Shown: positions 36,625 to 46,855, numbered from the stretch's first letter. The stretch: 64,000 bases of DNA from Rhodopseudomonas infernalis (GCF_022271405.1 NZ_JAJNAL010000010.1:62001-126000); one strand, 5' to 3'. A program made the numbers and translations. The notes: a model not told the origin generated them from the sequence alone.

Positions 36625-37993
36625 CACCGCGGCGCTCTACAGCCATCGCGGAACGCGCGCGATCCAGCGCATGGTCGAGTTTGCGCCTTCCACCGGTGGG
36701 CTGGCGCTGTGGGTCCGGCATCAGGACCTGCCCGCCGAGAGCGACGCCGCGACGATCGCGGTGACCGACGGCACCACCGTGTTTTACGGCGCCGCCTTCG
36801 ACAAGCTGCCGCTCGCCGAGCAGACCGGGCTGGTCGCCCACGAGGTGCTGCACATCGCGCTGCGCCACCCGCAGCGCTTCGTCGAGCTGCAGCGCGTGAT
36901 CGGCGACGTCGATCTCGAACTCTACACCATCTGCGCCGACGCCATCGTCAACTCCACGCTCGCCCATCTCAGCTGGCTCAAGCTGCCGGCCATGTCGGTG
37001 ATGCTGGAGCAGCTCCTCGTCCAGGCGCTGAAGCGCGAGCAAGCGCCCGAAGCGGCGCTGCTGGAATGGGACGTCGAGAAACTGTACCGCGCGATCGACG
37101 ATCGCGACGAGACCGCCAATAACGGCAAGCAAAAGTCACGTGACGCATCGCGCTCCGGCTCCGAGGCGGATGACGCCGGCAGCGGCGGACGCAATCCATC
37201 GCAGTCGCAGTCGGATTCCGCGAAAGAGAGCACGGAGCAGCGCGCCGACGGCGCCCGCTCCGCCAAGGTCCGCCAACTCGGCGCCGGCGGCGCGCGCGAT
37301 CTGATCCCGAATGCGGAGTCGCAATCGGCACCGGAGGCCGAAGCCGAACACGCCCGCGACTGGAGCGAGCGCATCCTGCGCGGCCACGCCGGCGACGGCG
37401 CGTTCTCGATGCTGCGCACGTTGATCGCCGATCTGCCGCGGACCCGCACGCCCTGGGCGCAGGTGCTGCGTGTCCAGCTGGCGCGCGGGTTGGCGCGCAA
37501 GCCGGCGCTGACCTGGTCGCGGCCGGCACGCTCCTACATTGCCAATCAGGGCCGCTCCGGACGGCATCGCATGCCGTTCGAGCCTGGCTTTCAGGCCACC
37601 AAGAACGAGCCGCGGCTGGCACTGATCATCGACGTCTCGGGCTCGATCGACGACCGGCTGATCGAACGCTTCGCCAACGAGATCGAGACCATCCTGCGAC
37701 GGCAGGAAGCCGGGCTGGTCCTGATCATCGGTGACGAGCGTGTCCGGCAGGTCGAATGGTTCGAGCCCGGCCGCCGCTTCGTGCTCGGCGAGATATCCTT
37801 CAGCGGCGGCGGCGGCACCGACTTCACGCCGCTGCTCGCCGAAGCAGACAGGCACAAGCCGGACATCGCCGTGGTGCTGACCGATCTCGAAGGGCCGGCG
37901 GATTTCAAGCCACGTTGGCCGGTGATCTGGGCCGTGCCGGAAACGCAGTCGCAGGCGGCACAACCGTTCGGCCGGCTGCTGACATTGAACTAA
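36617..37993 (+). CDS. VWA-domain protein with N-terminal HExxH metallopeptidase-like domain (DUF2201 type)
   Basis: A 458-residue protein of the DUF2201 group. The N-terminal domain has a zinc-peptidase motif HEVLH at residues 75-79 (followed by IALRH). An acidic, Ser/Gly-rich linker (about 165-240) leads to a C-terminal VWA-like domain with the metal-ion motif DVSGS at 339-343 and SGGGGTDFTPLL further on. Start is the ATG at 36617, overlapping the end of the MoxR gene by eight bases, so the pair is translationally coupled. Whether the HExxH domain is an active peptidase is unknown. Confidence 0.88.
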   Translation: MPDTAALYSHRGTRAIQRMVEFAPSTGGLALWVRHQDLPAESDAATIAVTDGTTVFYGAAFDKLPLAEQTGLVAHEVLHIALRHPQRFVELQRVIGDVDLELYTICADAIVNSTLAHLSWLKLPAMSVMLEQLLVQALKREQAPEAALLEWDVEKLYRAIDDRDETANNGKQKSRDASRSGSEADDAGSGGRNPSQSQSDSAKESTEQRADGARSAKVRQLGAGGARDLIPNAESQSAPEAEAEHARDWSERILRGHAGDGAFSMLRTLIADLPRTRTPWAQVLRVQLARGLARKPALTWSRPARSYIANQGRSGRHRMPFEPGFQATKNEPRLALIIDVSGSIDDRLIERFANEIETILRRQEAGLVLIIGDERVRQVEWFEPGRRFVLGEISFSGGGGTDFTPLLAEADRHKPDIAVVLTDLEGPADFKPRWPVIWAVPETQSQAAQPFGRLLTLN

Positions 37994-38043
37994 GACAATT
38001 ACACTAAGTCGATTGCGACGATGAACATCGTCAGGAGCATGCC

Positions 38044-39447
38044 ATGCTGCAAGTCGTCGGAATTCCAGATGCGTGCGACAATCTCGCGCCGATCCCGATG
38101 GAGTGCGACGCGCCGTTTTTGCCGATCAAGGGCGAACTGCCGCGCGAGCTGAACGGCACGCTCTATCGCAACGGCGCCAACCCGCAATTCGCCTCAAAGA
38201 ACGCGCATTGGTTCTTCGGCGATGGCATGCTGCACGCTTTCCAAATCGAGAACGGACGCGTCAGCTACCGCAACCGCTGGGTCCGCACGCCGAAATGGCT
38301 GGCCGAGCACGAAGCCGGCCGGCCGCTCTACGGCGAGTTCAACATGAAGCTACCCGACGCGCCGCGCTCCACGCCGGACGACGGCAACGTCGCCAACACC
38401 AACATCGTGTACCACGCCGGTCGGCTGCTGGCGCTGGAAGAAGCGCATCTGCCGATGGAGATCGAGCCCGGCACGCTGGCGACACGCGGTTATCACGACT
38501 ACGGAGGCGCGCTGAAGGGGCCGTTCACGGCGCACCCGAAGATCGACCCGGTGACCGGCGAGATGCTGTTCTTCGGCTACAATGCCGCCGGTCCCTTGAA
38601 GCGCACGATGTCGTTCGGCGCCGTCGACGCCTCGGGGCACGTCACGCGGCTCGAGTACTTCAAGGCGCCCTATGCGGCGATGGTGCACGACTTCATCGTC
38701 ACCGAGAACTACGTGCTGTTTCCGATCCTGCCGCTGACCGGCAGCATGTGGCGCGCGATACGAGGCAAGCCGCCTTACGCTTGGGAGCCGGCAAAAGGCG
38801 CCTATGTCGGGGTGATGAAGCGCAGCGGCACGACGCGCGACATCCGCTGGTTCCGCGGCGACGCCTGCTTCGTCTTCCACGTCATGAACGCGTGGGAGGA
38901 CGGCACCAAGATCGTCGCCGACGTGATGCAGTCGGAAGTCGCGCCGCTGTTTCCGCATCCGGACGGCCGCCGCACCGACTCGGAGAAGGGCCGCGCCCGG
39001 CTGTGCCGCTGGAGTTTCGACATGGCCAGCAACAGCAGCGGCTTTTCGCGCAATTATCTCGACGAGATCAGCGGCGAGTTTCCGCGGATCGACGAACGCC
39101 GCGCCGGCCTGCCCAACCGTCACGGCTGGTACGCCTGCGCCAGCCCGGAAACCCCGATGCTCGGCATGCTGACCGGGCTGGTGCATGTCGACGGCGACGG
39201 CACTCGCCGCGCCCGCTATCTGCTGCCGGCCGGCGACACCATCGGCGAGCCGGTGTTCGTGCCGCGGACGCCGGATGCGGAGGAAGCCGACGGCTGGCTG
39301 CTAACCGTAATCTGGCGCGGCTGCGAGAACCGCAGCGACCTCGCGGTGTTCAACGCCGCCGATATCGGCAGCGGCCCGATCGCCCTGGTCCAACTCGGCC
39401 ACCGCGTGCCGGACGGCTTTCACGGCAACTGGGTGGCGGCGCGCTGA
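38044..39447 (+). CDS. Carotenoid oxygenase (RPE65/lignostilbene dioxygenase family)
   Basis: Non-haem iron dioxygenase that cleaves carotenoid or stilbene double bonds; 467 residues. The four iron-ligand histidines are in AHPKIDP (His164), VHDFIVTE (His215), FHVMNAWED (His279) and GFHGNW (His460), all present. The N-terminal LNGTLYRNGANPQF is a family hallmark. No signal peptide. It starts 50 bases after the VWA gene on the same strand. A carotenoid substrate is plausible in a phototroph, but lignin-derived stilbenes are equally possible. Confidence 0.9.
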   Translation: MLQVVGIPDACDNLAPIPMECDAPFLPIKGELPRELNGTLYRNGANPQFASKNAHWFFGDGMLHAFQIENGRVSYRNRWVRTPKWLAEHEAGRPLYGEFNMKLPDAPRSTPDDGNVANTNIVYHAGRLLALEEAHLPMEIEPGTLATRGYHDYGGALKGPFTAHPKIDPVTGEMLFFGYNAAGPLKRTMSFGAVDASGHVTRLEYFKAPYAAMVHDFIVTENYVLFPILPLTGSMWRAIRGKPPYAWEPAKGAYVGVMKRSGTTRDIRWFRGDACFVFHVMNAWEDGTKIVADVMQSEVAPLFPHPDGRRTDSEKGRARLCRWSFDMASNSSGFSRNYLDEISGEFPRIDERRAGLPNRHGWYACASPETPMLGMLTGLVHVDGDGTRRARYLLPAGDTIGEPVFVPRTPDAEEADGWLLTVIWRGCENRSDLAVFNAADIGSGPIALVQLGHRVPDGFHGNWVAAR

Positions 39448-39483
39448 GGGTCACGCCTCACGCGAGGACTTGGCCGCATTTGC

Positions 39484-41370
39484 TCAAGGGCCGCCGTCTT
39501 TCTCCTTGAGCAGGCGGCGATAGTACGTGCTTCGATCGATCCCGAGACGGCGCGCGGCGCGGGAGACGTTGCCGCCGCTGGCGTCGAGCGCTGCCTGCAA
39601 CGCCGAGCGAGTCTGCGCGGCCAGCGAGAGCGGTGGCGGAGCGCTGATCACCGCGTCGCACGATGGCGCCACCGCGCGAATCTCTGCCGGCAGCGCCGAG
39701 ACGTCGACCGGCTGGCCCGGCTCGCCAAGCACCATCAGGGCGCGCAGCGTGCCGACCAGCTGGCGGAAATTGCCCGGCCACTCATAGGCGGCGAGCAGCC
39801 GCTCGACCTCCATCGACAGCTCGACGCCCGCCGTCTCGCCGCCAAGCTGGCGCCACAGCCGGCGCACCAGTGCGAGCCGGTCCGGATGATGCCGGACCGG
39901 CGGCCGCTCGACGACATATTGGGCGATGCGGAAGTACAGATCCTGCCGGAACGCGCCGGCTGCCAGCAATGTCGACAACGACTGATGCGTGGCGCAGATC
40001 AGCGCGAAGTCGACCGGCACCGGCTTTCCGCCGCCGAGCGGCGACACCTGCTTGTCCTGCAGCACGCGGAGCAGACGGCTCTGCAGCGACAGCGGCATGT
40101 CTCCGATCTCGTCGAGAAACAGCACGCCGCCGTCCGCCTGGCGCAACAGACCCGGCGCGCCCTGGCGCCGCGCACCGGTGAAGGCGCCGGCCTCGTAACC
40201 GAACAGCTCGGACTCGATCAGGCCTTCGGGCAGCGCCGCACAATTGACCGGCACGAACGGCTTGTTGTGCCGGTCGCTCTCGGCGTGGACACGGCGCGCA
40301 AACACGTCCTTGCCGGAGCCGGTTTCGCCGAGCAGCAGCAACGGAATGCCCGCGTTGACCAGACGCACCGCCCGCACCAGCGATGCCTGCATTTCCTCGC
40401 CGAGGATCGGCTCGATCTCGCACGACGCTGCGGGCGCCGGTGCCGCACGAGCGGTTGCAGGAACGCTCCGGGAGGGCCGACGAGGAGCATCCAAGAGACG
40501 GCCGTAGAGCCGCGTCCCTTCCGGCCCGCGCAGCGGCTGGATCTGATAGGACGGCCGAATTCCCGGCAGCACCGCCGCCAGCTTCGCCCGGTTGATCGAT
40601 GACCAGTCGAGCTTCATCAGGTCGAGGCCGCGCCGATTGGCGCCGACCAGCACGCCATCCGCAAAGGCCAGCACGCCCTCCCGCGGCGTGCCGACCAGCG
40701 CACGGTCCGCATGAAAGCGGAGCATCGTGCAGTGCTCGAACCCCTCGCTGAAGAAGCGATGTTCGATCTGCTCGGCCGCGAGGCGCATCAATCCGAGGGC
40801 GTGGACGTGGCGGATCGCTGCGGGCCCGGTCATGTCGAGCGCGCCTGCGATATTGCCGTAGGGATCGATCAGCGGGGCGGCCGCACAGGCCAGGATCCTG
40901 TGGTGCTCGAAGAAATGCTCCGCACCATGCACGGCGATCGGCTGCCGCTCGACCAGCGCCGTTCCGATCGCATTGGTGCCGGTGGCGGCCTCGCTCCAAG
41001 ACACGCCGGGCCGCAGCGCCACTTCGGCGGCGCGTCCCGCGAAGGCGGCGTCGCCGACCATATCGAGCAGCACGCCCGCCGTATCGGTGAGAACTACTAC
41101 ACTACCAGTCAGCCGCGCATCGCCCTGGAGCGCATCCAGCTCGGGGCGAGCCAGGCGACTGAGCCGGGCGTGACGCTCTTGAAGCTCACGCAACTCATGA
41201 GCAGTTGGTAGTTCCGGCGAGGGCGAGCGGCTGACGTCGAGCCCCTGCCCGGCGCATCGCTCCCACGACCGCAGGATCGGTGCCGCGACAATTCCAGAAG
41301 CTGACCGTCCTTCGTCGAAGAAGCGACGACGCGCGACGAAAACGGCATCATGACTTGATGCAGGCGACAT
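39484..41370 (-). CDS. AcoR/AdhR-type sigma-54-dependent transcriptional activator
   Basis: Enhancer-binding protein of 628 residues. An N-terminal GAF-type sensor domain (about 60-290) is followed by an AAA+ domain (about 320-540) with Walker A GETGSGKD, the sigma-54 contact loop GAFTGA and Walker [14 protein letters not shown], and a C-terminal Fis-type HTH ([15 protein letters not shown]). Start is the ATG at 41370 behind GGAG; the frame is open further upstream with no support. It is divergent from an aldehyde dehydrogenase with a sigma-54 promoter, so it probably activates that gene in response to an alcohol or aldehyde. Confidence 0.9.
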   Translation of the reverse strand: MSPASSHDAVFVARRRFFDEGRSASGIVAAPILRSWERCAGQGLDVSRSPSPELPTAHELRELQERHARLSRLARPELDALQGDARLTGSVVVLTDTAGVLLDMVGDAAFAGRAAEVALRPGVSWSEAATGTNAIGTALVERQPIAVHGAEHFFEHHRILACAAAPLIDPYGNIAGALDMTGPAAIRHVHALGLMRLAAEQIEHRFFSEGFEHCTMLRFHADRALVGTPREGVLAFADGVLVGANRRGLDLMKLDWSSINRAKLAAVLPGIRPSYQIQPLRGPEGTRLYGRLLDAPRRPSRSVPATARAAPAPAASCEIEPILGEEMQASLVRAVRLVNAGIPLLLLGETGSGKDVFARRVHAESDRHNKPFVPVNCAALPEGLIESELFGYEAGAFTGARRQGAPGLLRQADGGVLFLDEIGDMPLSLQSRLLRVLQDKQVSPLGGGKPVPVDFALICATHQSLSTLLAAGAFRQDLYFRIAQYVVERPPVRHHPDRLALVRRLWRQLGGETAGVELSMEVERLLAAYEWPGNFRQLVGTLRALMVLGEPGQPVDVSALPAEIRAVAPSCDAVISAPPPLSLAAQTRSALQAALDASGGNVSRAARRLGIDRSTYYRRLLKEKDGGP

Positions 41371-41396
41371 GGGCGTCTCCGGGGGTGTTGGATTCT

Positions 41397-41410
41397 GCAA
41401 CAGCTGTTGC
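41397..41410. promoter_or_regulatory. Candidate upstream activator site for the AcoR-type regulator
   Basis: Perfect 14-base palindrome GCAACAGCTGTTGC, 27 bases upstream of the regulator start and about 160 bases upstream of the sigma-54 promoter. The distance is suitable for an enhancer of the aldehyde dehydrogenase gene and for autoregulation. A weaker relative, GCAGTGTCGCGCGCTGTCC, follows near 41435-41455. Confidence 0.6.
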
Positions 41411-41555
41411 GTCCAACTGATCGCAGTATCACACGCAGTGTCGCGCGCTGTCCAGAGAGCGAACGTCATCGCCGATTTACGCCGGATAGAATCATCCCAG
41501 ACTTATCAACGGACTGCGCGGTCGGTCGCAGCCCTACGCTCCTCCCCCGATGAAT

Positions 41556-41571
41556 TGGCACGCAATGTGCG
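41556..41571 (+). promoter_or_regulatory. Sigma-54 promoter of the aldehyde dehydrogenase gene
   Basis: TGGCAC-N5-GTGC, with the required GG (41557-41558), exact 10-base spacing and GC (41569-41570). One mismatch to TGGCAC-N5-TTGC. The start codon is 36 bases downstream, leaving room for a leader of roughly 24 bases with GGGAGG. The divergent sigma-54 activator makes this convincing. Confidence 0.82.
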
Positions 41572-41605
41572 TAGTTGACCGCGCTTTAATAAACGGGAGG
41601 ACACC

Positions 41606-43126
41606 ATGAACATCATCACGACACTGCAGCCCAAGGCGAGTTCGATCTTCAAGGCCCGCTACGGCAACTTCATCGGCGGGCGCTGGGTGGAGCCGCTCGA
41701 CGGGCGTTACTTCGACGACACCACGCCGATTACCGGCGGTAAGATCACCGAGATTCCGCGCTCTCAGAAGGAAGACATCGAACTCGCGCTCGATGCCGCC
41801 CACTCCGCGAGCCCCGGCTGGGCGAAGACGACCACGACCGAACGATCACTCATTCTCAATCGCATCGCGGACCGGATGGAGGCCAATCTCGATTTGCTCG
41901 CGACTGCGGAAACGCTCGACAACGGCAAGCCGATCCGCGAAACGCGCGCCGCCGATCTGCCACTCGCGATCGATCACTTCCGTTACTTCGCAGGTGCACT
42001 ACGCGCCCAGGAAGGCTCGATCTCCGAGATCGACCACGACACCATCGCATATCATTTCCACGAGCCGCTCGGCGTCGTCGGCCAGATCATTCCGTGGAAC
42101 TTCCCACTGCTGATGGCGGCCTGGAAGCTGGCACCGGCGATCGCCGCCGGCAACTGCGTGGTGCTCAAGCCCGCCGAGCAGACGCCGGCGTCGATCCTGG
42201 TGTGGGCCGAGCTGATCGGCGATCTGCTGCCACCGGGTGTGCTCAACATCGTCAACGGCTTCGGCGTCGAGGCCGGCAAGCCGCTGGCGTCGAGCCCGCG
42301 CATCGCCAAGATCGCCTTCACCGGCGAGACCTCGACCGGCCGGCTGATCATGCAATACGCCAGCGAGAATCTGGTGCCGGTGTCGCTCGAGCTCGGCGGC
42401 AAATCGCCGAACATCTTCTTCGGCGACGTCACGGCCGAAGACGATCCGTTCCTCGACAAGGCGATCGAAGGCTTCGTGATGTTCGCGCTCAACCAGGGCG
42501 AGGTGTGCACCTGCCCGAGCCGCGCGCTGGTGCAGGAGTCGATCTATGATCGCTTCATGGAGCGCGCGCTCGCCCGCGTCGCCGCCATCCGCCAGGGCGA
42601 CCCGCGCGATCCGGCGACGATGATCGGCGCGCAGGCGTCCCAGGAACAGCTCGACAAGATCCTTTCCTACATCGACATCGGCCGGCAGGAAGGCGCCGAG
42701 CTGCTCGCCGGCGGCGCCCGCGCGCAGCTTCCCGGCGAACTCGCCGGCGGCTACTACGTGACTCCGACCGTGTTCCGCGGCCACAACCAGATGCGGATCT
42801 TCCAGGAAGAGATCTTCGGCCCCGTGGTGTCGGTCACCACCTTCAAGGACGAAGCCGAAGCGCTCGCGATCGCCAACGACACCCAGTATGGCCTTGGTGC
42901 CGGCGTCTGGACGCGGGACGGCACCCGCGCCTATCGGTTCGGGCGGGCGATTGCCGCCGGCCGGGTGTGGACCAATTGCTACCACGCCTATCCGGCCCAC
43001 GCCGCTTTCGGCGGCTACAAGCAATCCGGCATCGGGCGTGAGACCCACAAGATGATGCTCGATCACTATCAGCACACCAAGAACCTGCTGGTGAGCTACG
43101 GCACCGGACCGCTCGGCTTTTTCTAG
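41606..43126 (+). CDS. NAD-dependent aldehyde dehydrogenase (ExaC/AcoD type)
   Basis: Oxidises acetaldehyde or similar aldehydes to acids; 506 residues, the usual length of the ExaC group. The Rossmann loop segment FTGETSTGR, the general-base segment LELGGKSPN and the active-site [11 protein letters not shown] with catalytic Cys301 (Cys303 next to it) are present; the GEVCTCPSR form is characteristic of this subgroup. Transcribed from a sigma-54 promoter under the divergent AcoR-type activator. Start ATG 41606 follows GGGAGG. Confidence 0.94.
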   Translation: MNIITTLQPKASSIFKARYGNFIGGRWVEPLDGRYFDDTTPITGGKITEIPRSQKEDIELALDAAHSASPGWAKTTTTERSLILNRIADRMEANLDLLATAETLDNGKPIRETRAADLPLAIDHFRYFAGALRAQEGSISEIDHDTIAYHFHEPLGVVGQIIPWNFPLLMAAWKLAPAIAAGNCVVLKPAEQTPASILVWAELIGDLLPPGVLNIVNGFGVEAGKPLASSPRIAKIAFTGETSTGRLIMQYASENLVPVSLELGGKSPNIFFGDVTAEDDPFLDKAIEGFVMFALNQGEVCTCPSRALVQESIYDRFMERALARVAAIRQGDPRDPATMIGAQASQEQLDKILSYIDIGRQEGAELLAGGARAQLPGELAGGYYVTPTVFRGHNQMRIFQEEIFGPVVSVTTFKDEAEALAIANDTQYGLGAGVWTRDGTRAYRFGRAIAAGRVWTNCYHAYPAHAAFGGYKQSGIGRETHKMMLDHYQHTKNLLVSYGTGPLGFF

Positions 43127-43174
43127 GACGAACTGATTTCACCGGCGGGTGCAGAGCACTCGGCCGCAGCAATG

Positions 43175-43220
43175 CCGGACGGCGTTTCCCGCGCCGTCCG
43201 GACAGCAGGGCCTTGCCCTG
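43175..43220 (+). other. Two hairpins between the aldehyde and alcohol dehydrogenase genes
   Basis: Perfect stem CCGGACGGCG/CGCCGTCCGG (43175-43184 with 43192-43201) and a second stem CAGGGC/GCCCTG (43206-43211 with 43215-43220). No T tract, so more likely mRNA processing or partial termination than a full stop. They could set the ratio of the two enzymes. Confidence 0.6.
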
Positions 43221-43311
43221 AAGTACCGAGCGCATCCGAGCCGGCGCATTCGTCCGGCCGGAGCGCTTATCGACCACCAACCTCAAAACAAACGCATGGA
43301 AGGAAGCACCA

Positions 43312-44463
43312 ATGACCGCAACGACCTTTTTCATTCCCTCCCTCAACCTGTTCGGCGCCGGCTGCGTGTCGAGCGCCGCGGACCACGCCAAGTCCCGCGG
43401 CTTCAAGCGCGCGCTGATCGTCACCGACAGTGGCCTGCACAAGCTCGGGGTCGCCGACCAGATCGCCTCGATGCTGGTCGAGCGCGGCGTGGGCAGCGTG
43501 ATCTTCCCCGGCGCGAAGCCGAACCCGACCATCAGGAACGTCGAGGACGGGCTCGCGCTCTTGAAGCAGGAGAACTGCGACTGCGTGATCTCGCTCGGGG
43601 GCGGCTCGGCGCACGACTGCGCCAAGGGCATCGCGCTCACCGCCACCAATGGCGGCAGCATCAAGGACTACGAAGGCGTCGACAAGTCGGCGCACGCCCA
43701 GCTGCCGCTGATCGCCGTCAACACCACCGCCGGAACGGCGAGCGAAATGACCCGCTTCTGCATCATCACCGACGAGGAGCGTCAGGTGAAGATGGCGATC
43801 GTCGATCGCCACACCACGCCGCTGCTGTCGGTCAACGATCCGGTACTGATGCTCGGCAAGCCTCCGGCCCTGACGGCCGCCACCGGCATGGATGCGCTGA
43901 CCCATGCGATCGAAGCCTATGTGTCGATCGCCGCGACGCCGATCACCGACGCCTGCGCGCTGAAAGCGATGTCGATCATCTCGAATAGCCTGCGGACGGT
44001 GGTGGCCGAGGGACAGAACCTCGCCGCCCGCGAGGCGATGTCCTATGCGGGCTTCCTCGCCGGCATGGCGTTCAACAACGCCTCGCTCGGCTATGTGCAC
44101 GCGATGGCACATCAGCTCGGCGGCTTCTACGATCTGCCGCACGGCGTCTGCAACGCGGTGCTGCTGCCGCACGTGCAGGCCTACAACGCGCAGGTCGCGG
44201 CCGGCCGGCTGAAGGACGTTGCCCACGCGCTCGGCGTCGACATCACCGGCATGTCCGACGCGCAAGGCGCCGACGCCGCCATCCACGCCATCCAGCGGCT
44301 GTCGGCCGATGTCGGCATTCCGGCGGGCCTCGGCGGGCTCGGCATGAAGGAGACCGACGTGCCGATTCTCGCCGCCAATGCGCTGAAGGATGCCTGCGGC
44401 TTCACCAATCCGAAGCAGGCGACGCAAACCGAGATCGAAACCATCTTCCGCGCCGCCGCCTGA
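43312..44463 (+). CDS. Iron-containing alcohol dehydrogenase
   Basis: Group III (Fe-type) alcohol dehydrogenase, 383 residues, matching the Zymomonas AdhB/MDH group. The NAD-binding segment [17 protein letters not shown], the [10 protein letters not shown] segment and the metal-ligand histidines in [15 protein letters not shown] and [17 protein letters not shown] are all present. It follows the aldehyde dehydrogenase by 185 bases on the same strand. Together they would turn an alcohol into its acid, the expected output of an AcoR-type regulon. Confidence 0.93.
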   Translation: MTATTFFIPSLNLFGAGCVSSAADHAKSRGFKRALIVTDSGLHKLGVADQIASMLVERGVGSVIFPGAKPNPTIRNVEDGLALLKQENCDCVISLGGGSAHDCAKGIALTATNGGSIKDYEGVDKSAHAQLPLIAVNTTAGTASEMTRFCIITDEERQVKMAIVDRHTTPLLSVNDPVLMLGKPPALTAATGMDALTHAIEAYVSIAATPITDACALKAMSIISNSLRTVVAEGQNLAAREAMSYAGFLAGMAFNNASLGYVHAMAHQLGGFYDLPHGVCNAVLLPHVQAYNAQVAAGRLKDVAHALGVDITGMSDAQGADAAIHAIQRLSADVGIPAGLGGLGMKETDVPILAANALKDACGFTNPKQATQTEIETIFRAAA

Positions 44464-44479
44464 CGGCTCGTCTCACCAC

Positions 44480-44504
44480 AGCGGACGCGCACGGCGCGTC
44501 CGCT
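44480..44504 (+). terminator. Hairpin terminator after the alcohol dehydrogenase gene
   Basis: Perfect 11-base stem AGCGGACGCGC/GCGCGTCCGCT with a three-base loop, 17 bases after the stop. It lacks a T-rich tail. Confidence 0.65.
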
Positions 44505-44538
44505 TCCTGGCGGAACGCCTCGTCATGCCCCACCGCCT

Positions 44539-44698
44539 CCGTCATTCCGGGGCGCGCAGCGAAGCGGAGCGAATCCGAAATCTGCAACGGGCACTGTCCC
44601 TGCATCCGCCGCACGCGCGGCTCGCGCGTGTCTACCGTCTCGCAGAACGCAGCGGGATTCCGGGTTCGCTCACTTCGTCCGCGCCCCGTAATGACGGA
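44539..44698. repeat. Intergenic inverted repeat, family 3 (CGTCATTCCGGGG type)
   Basis: Long imperfect palindrome with outer arms CCGTCATTCCGGGGCGC and GCGCCCCGTAATGACGG. It sits between the convergent alcohol dehydrogenase and DUF1194 genes, and is related to 31417-31519. Confidence 0.72.
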
Positions 44699-44750
44699 CG
44701 CGGAGTTGCATTCCGCGCGTCACGGAACGACGGGGAGAATGCAACACTCA

Positions 44751-45593
44751 CTACCGTCCCCACCTGTCCTGCCAGATCTTCTCACCGACCAGGCATGATA
44801 CCCGCGGCGTGCGGTCCTGTTCGGCGACCGGCACAATGCGGCCGGGCGGCGTCAGGCCGGCGACTTCCATCACCAGCTTGGTGTGGATCGCTTCCTTGAA
44901 CTTGTCGCGGCTCTTGATCGTGACCACGAACGCGCCGGGGCCGCCGATCACGCAGTCCTCGTAGTAATAATCGAGGTTCTCGATATCCATGGTGGAGTAC
45001 GACGGCTCCTTCACCATGATCGGCAGGCCGTTGATGATGATGCCCTTCTCGACCGCGGCGTCGCGCGCCAGGGTCACCGGCTCGCCGTTGTTGTTGGGGC
45101 CGTCGCCGGAAATATCGATGACGCGGCGCAGGCCGTGATACGGGTTCTGATCGAACAGCGGCACCGCGAAATTGATCGCACCGGAGATCGACGTGCGCGA
45201 GGCGCGGCGCAGCGGCGCGTTCATGATCTCGGTGGCGACCGCGTCGGCGGACTCCGGGCCTTCGATCACCTGCCACGGCAGGATGATCTTCTGATCGCCC
45301 GACGCCGCCCATTCGAAATACGTCACGGCGATGCGGCCGGTCGGCCCGGTCTTCAGCGTCTTGAGGAAATCGCTGGAGCGGATCGCCTGGGCATAGCCCT
45401 CGCGCTGCACCGCGAGCTCGTCGACATCCATCGAGTAGGAGACGTCGACGGCGAGCACCAGCTCGACATCGACCGTCTTGGAATCGTCAATGCGGTCGGC
45501 GAGTTGCGGCATGCGGTTCGGCGCGGCAAGCCCCGCCACCATCCCGGCCGCCGTGACGGCGGCGGCCATCGTGCCGATCGAGATCCACCGCAT
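44751..45593 (-). CDS. DUF1194 family VWA-like secreted protein
   Basis: A 280-residue protein of the DUF1194 family, conserved in alphaproteobacteria and of unknown function. A signal peptide or membrane anchor lies in the first 24 or so residues. The metal-ion motif of a VWA fold follows at about residue 50 (DVSYSMD), with SGDGPNNNGEPV and GLPIMVKEPSY further on. It is probably periplasmic. No operon partner: clpS is divergent and the dehydrogenase gene is convergent. Confidence 0.85.
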   Translation of the reverse strand: MRWISIGTMAAAVTAAGMVAGLAAPNRMPQLADRIDDSKTVDVELVLAVDVSYSMDVDELAVQREGYAQAIRSSDFLKTLKTGPTGRIAVTYFEWAASGDQKIILPWQVIEGPESADAVATEIMNAPLRRASRTSISGAINFAVPLFDQNPYHGLRRVIDISGDGPNNNGEPVTLARDAAVEKGIIINGLPIMVKEPSYSTMDIENLDYYYEDCVIGGPGAFVVTIKSRDKFKEAIHTKLVMEVAGLTPPGRIVPVAEQDRTPRVSCLVGEKIWQDRWGR

Positions 45594-45814
45594 CGCACGC
45601 CTCCGCTCGAGGATGACACGATGGTGACATGCCGGACCGGAGGCGCAACCGCAAAGCCGGTTCCGCCGCGATCACGTTTCAGTCACTTGCTAGCAGCCAG
45701 GCCGCGCGAACAAACAGCCACTGCACCGAAAATGCGCAGAGCGAGGCGCCGCGCAGGTTTCGCGCGCGGCCCCGGAGTTGTAAACTGAGAGCGATCCACC
45801 ACGGTGTAAGGCTC

Positions 45815-46126
45815 ATGAGCAATATCGATGTCGTCACGCGGCGGGCCACCAAGACCAAGCCGAAGGTCGAGCGGCCGAAGCTGCACAAGGTGATCCTGGT
45901 CAACGACGACTTCACGCCGCGCGACTTCGTGGTGCACATCCTCAAGGCCGAGTTCCGGATGACCGAGGATCAGGCCACCAAGGTGATGCTGACCGCGCAT
46001 CAGCGCGGCGTCTGCGTGGTCGCGGTGTTCACCAAGGACGTCGCCGAAACCAAGGCAACCCGCGCCACCGACGCCGGCCGCGCCAAGGGCTATCCGCTGC
46101 TGTTCACCACCGAGCCGGAGGAATAG
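45815..46126 (+). CDS. clpS: ATP-dependent Clp protease adaptor ClpS
   Basis: N-end-rule adaptor that hands substrates to ClpAP; 103 residues. The core LHKVILVNDDFTPRDFVVHIL and the AHQRGVCVVAVFTKDVAETKA segment with the ClpA-binding and N-degron pocket residues are typical. Start is the ATG at 45815; the longer frame has no family match. clpA is not adjacent, so this may be the second ClpS (ClpS2) common in alphaproteobacteria; that is inference. Confidence 0.93.
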   Translation: MSNIDVVTRRATKTKPKVERPKLHKVILVNDDFTPRDFVVHILKAEFRMTEDQATKVMLTAHQRGVCVVAVFTKDVAETKATRATDAGRAKGYPLLFTTEPEE

Positions 46127-46138
46127 CGGCGGGCGGAG

Positions 46139-46855
46139 TTATCCGGCTGCTTCGTCGCGCAAGCGGGCGCGTGCTTTCGCCGCCAGCTTGCCGCCTTGCG
46201 CCGGCTGGGCGCGTTTGCCGTAAGTCGCCAGCCGCCTCAACATCGCCTTCTGCCCGGCAGCCGTCGCGGCGCCGCGCAGCGCCAGGGCGTAGCCGTAGCC
46301 GACCGCCGGCTGGATGTCCTCGAGCTCGATCTCTGCGATCACCCAATGCAGCATCACCGATCGAAACGTGTAGTCGAGGTTGCGCAGCAGCAGCGCGGTG
46401 TCGATCTCCGGCAGTAAAAGCCCGGCCTCGACGGCGTCGTCGAGCAGCCGCAGCCAGAAATCGTGCCGCTTGGGATTGAAGATCGCGCCGCGCTCCTCCG
46501 AACCGGACGCCGCCAGAATGCTGGCCCACAGCGCGCGATAGAATGCCGGATCGGCCTCGTAGTAACTCACCGCCAATCGTGCGGCCCCGAGGATGCGGTC
46601 GAGCGGATCGAGCGTGCGCAGCTGGGCGAAGCGTGTGCCGAAGCCTTCGATGTCTTCCAGCACCGCGACCAGCACCGCCCGCTTGGAGCCGAACAGATTG
46701 TAGGGCGTCGCCAGGCTGACGCCGGCGCGGGCCGCGAGCGATCGCATCGACAGCCCCGGATCGCCGGTCTCGCGAATGAGATCGCGCGCCGCCTGAACGA
46801 TCCGCGACCGCCGTTCCGCCTTTGCCGTTTCTCGCCGGCCGCTCATCGAATCCAT
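46139..46855 (-). CDS. TetR family transcriptional regulator
   Basis: A 238-residue repressor with an N-terminal TetR HTH (about 12-60, MRSLAARAGVSLATPYNLFGSKRAVLVAVL) and an all-helical ligand domain. Start is uncertain among an ATG at 46855, an ATG three codons later and a GTG at 46897; none has a strong ribosome-binding site. It is divergent from a binding protein and acyl-CoA genes, and probably represses them until an acyl-CoA or its precursor binds. Confidence 0.85.
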   Translation of the reverse strand: MDSMSGRRETAKAERRSRIVQAARDLIRETGDPGLSMRSLAARAGVSLATPYNLFGSKRAVLVAVLEDIEGFGTRFAQLRTLDPLDRILGAARLAVSYYEADPAFYRALWASILAASGSEERGAIFNPKRHDFWLRLLDDAVEAGLLLPEIDTALLLRNLDYTFRSVMLHWVIAEIELEDIQPAVGYGYALALRGAATAAGQKAMLRRLATYGKRAQPAQGGKLAAKARARLRDEAAG

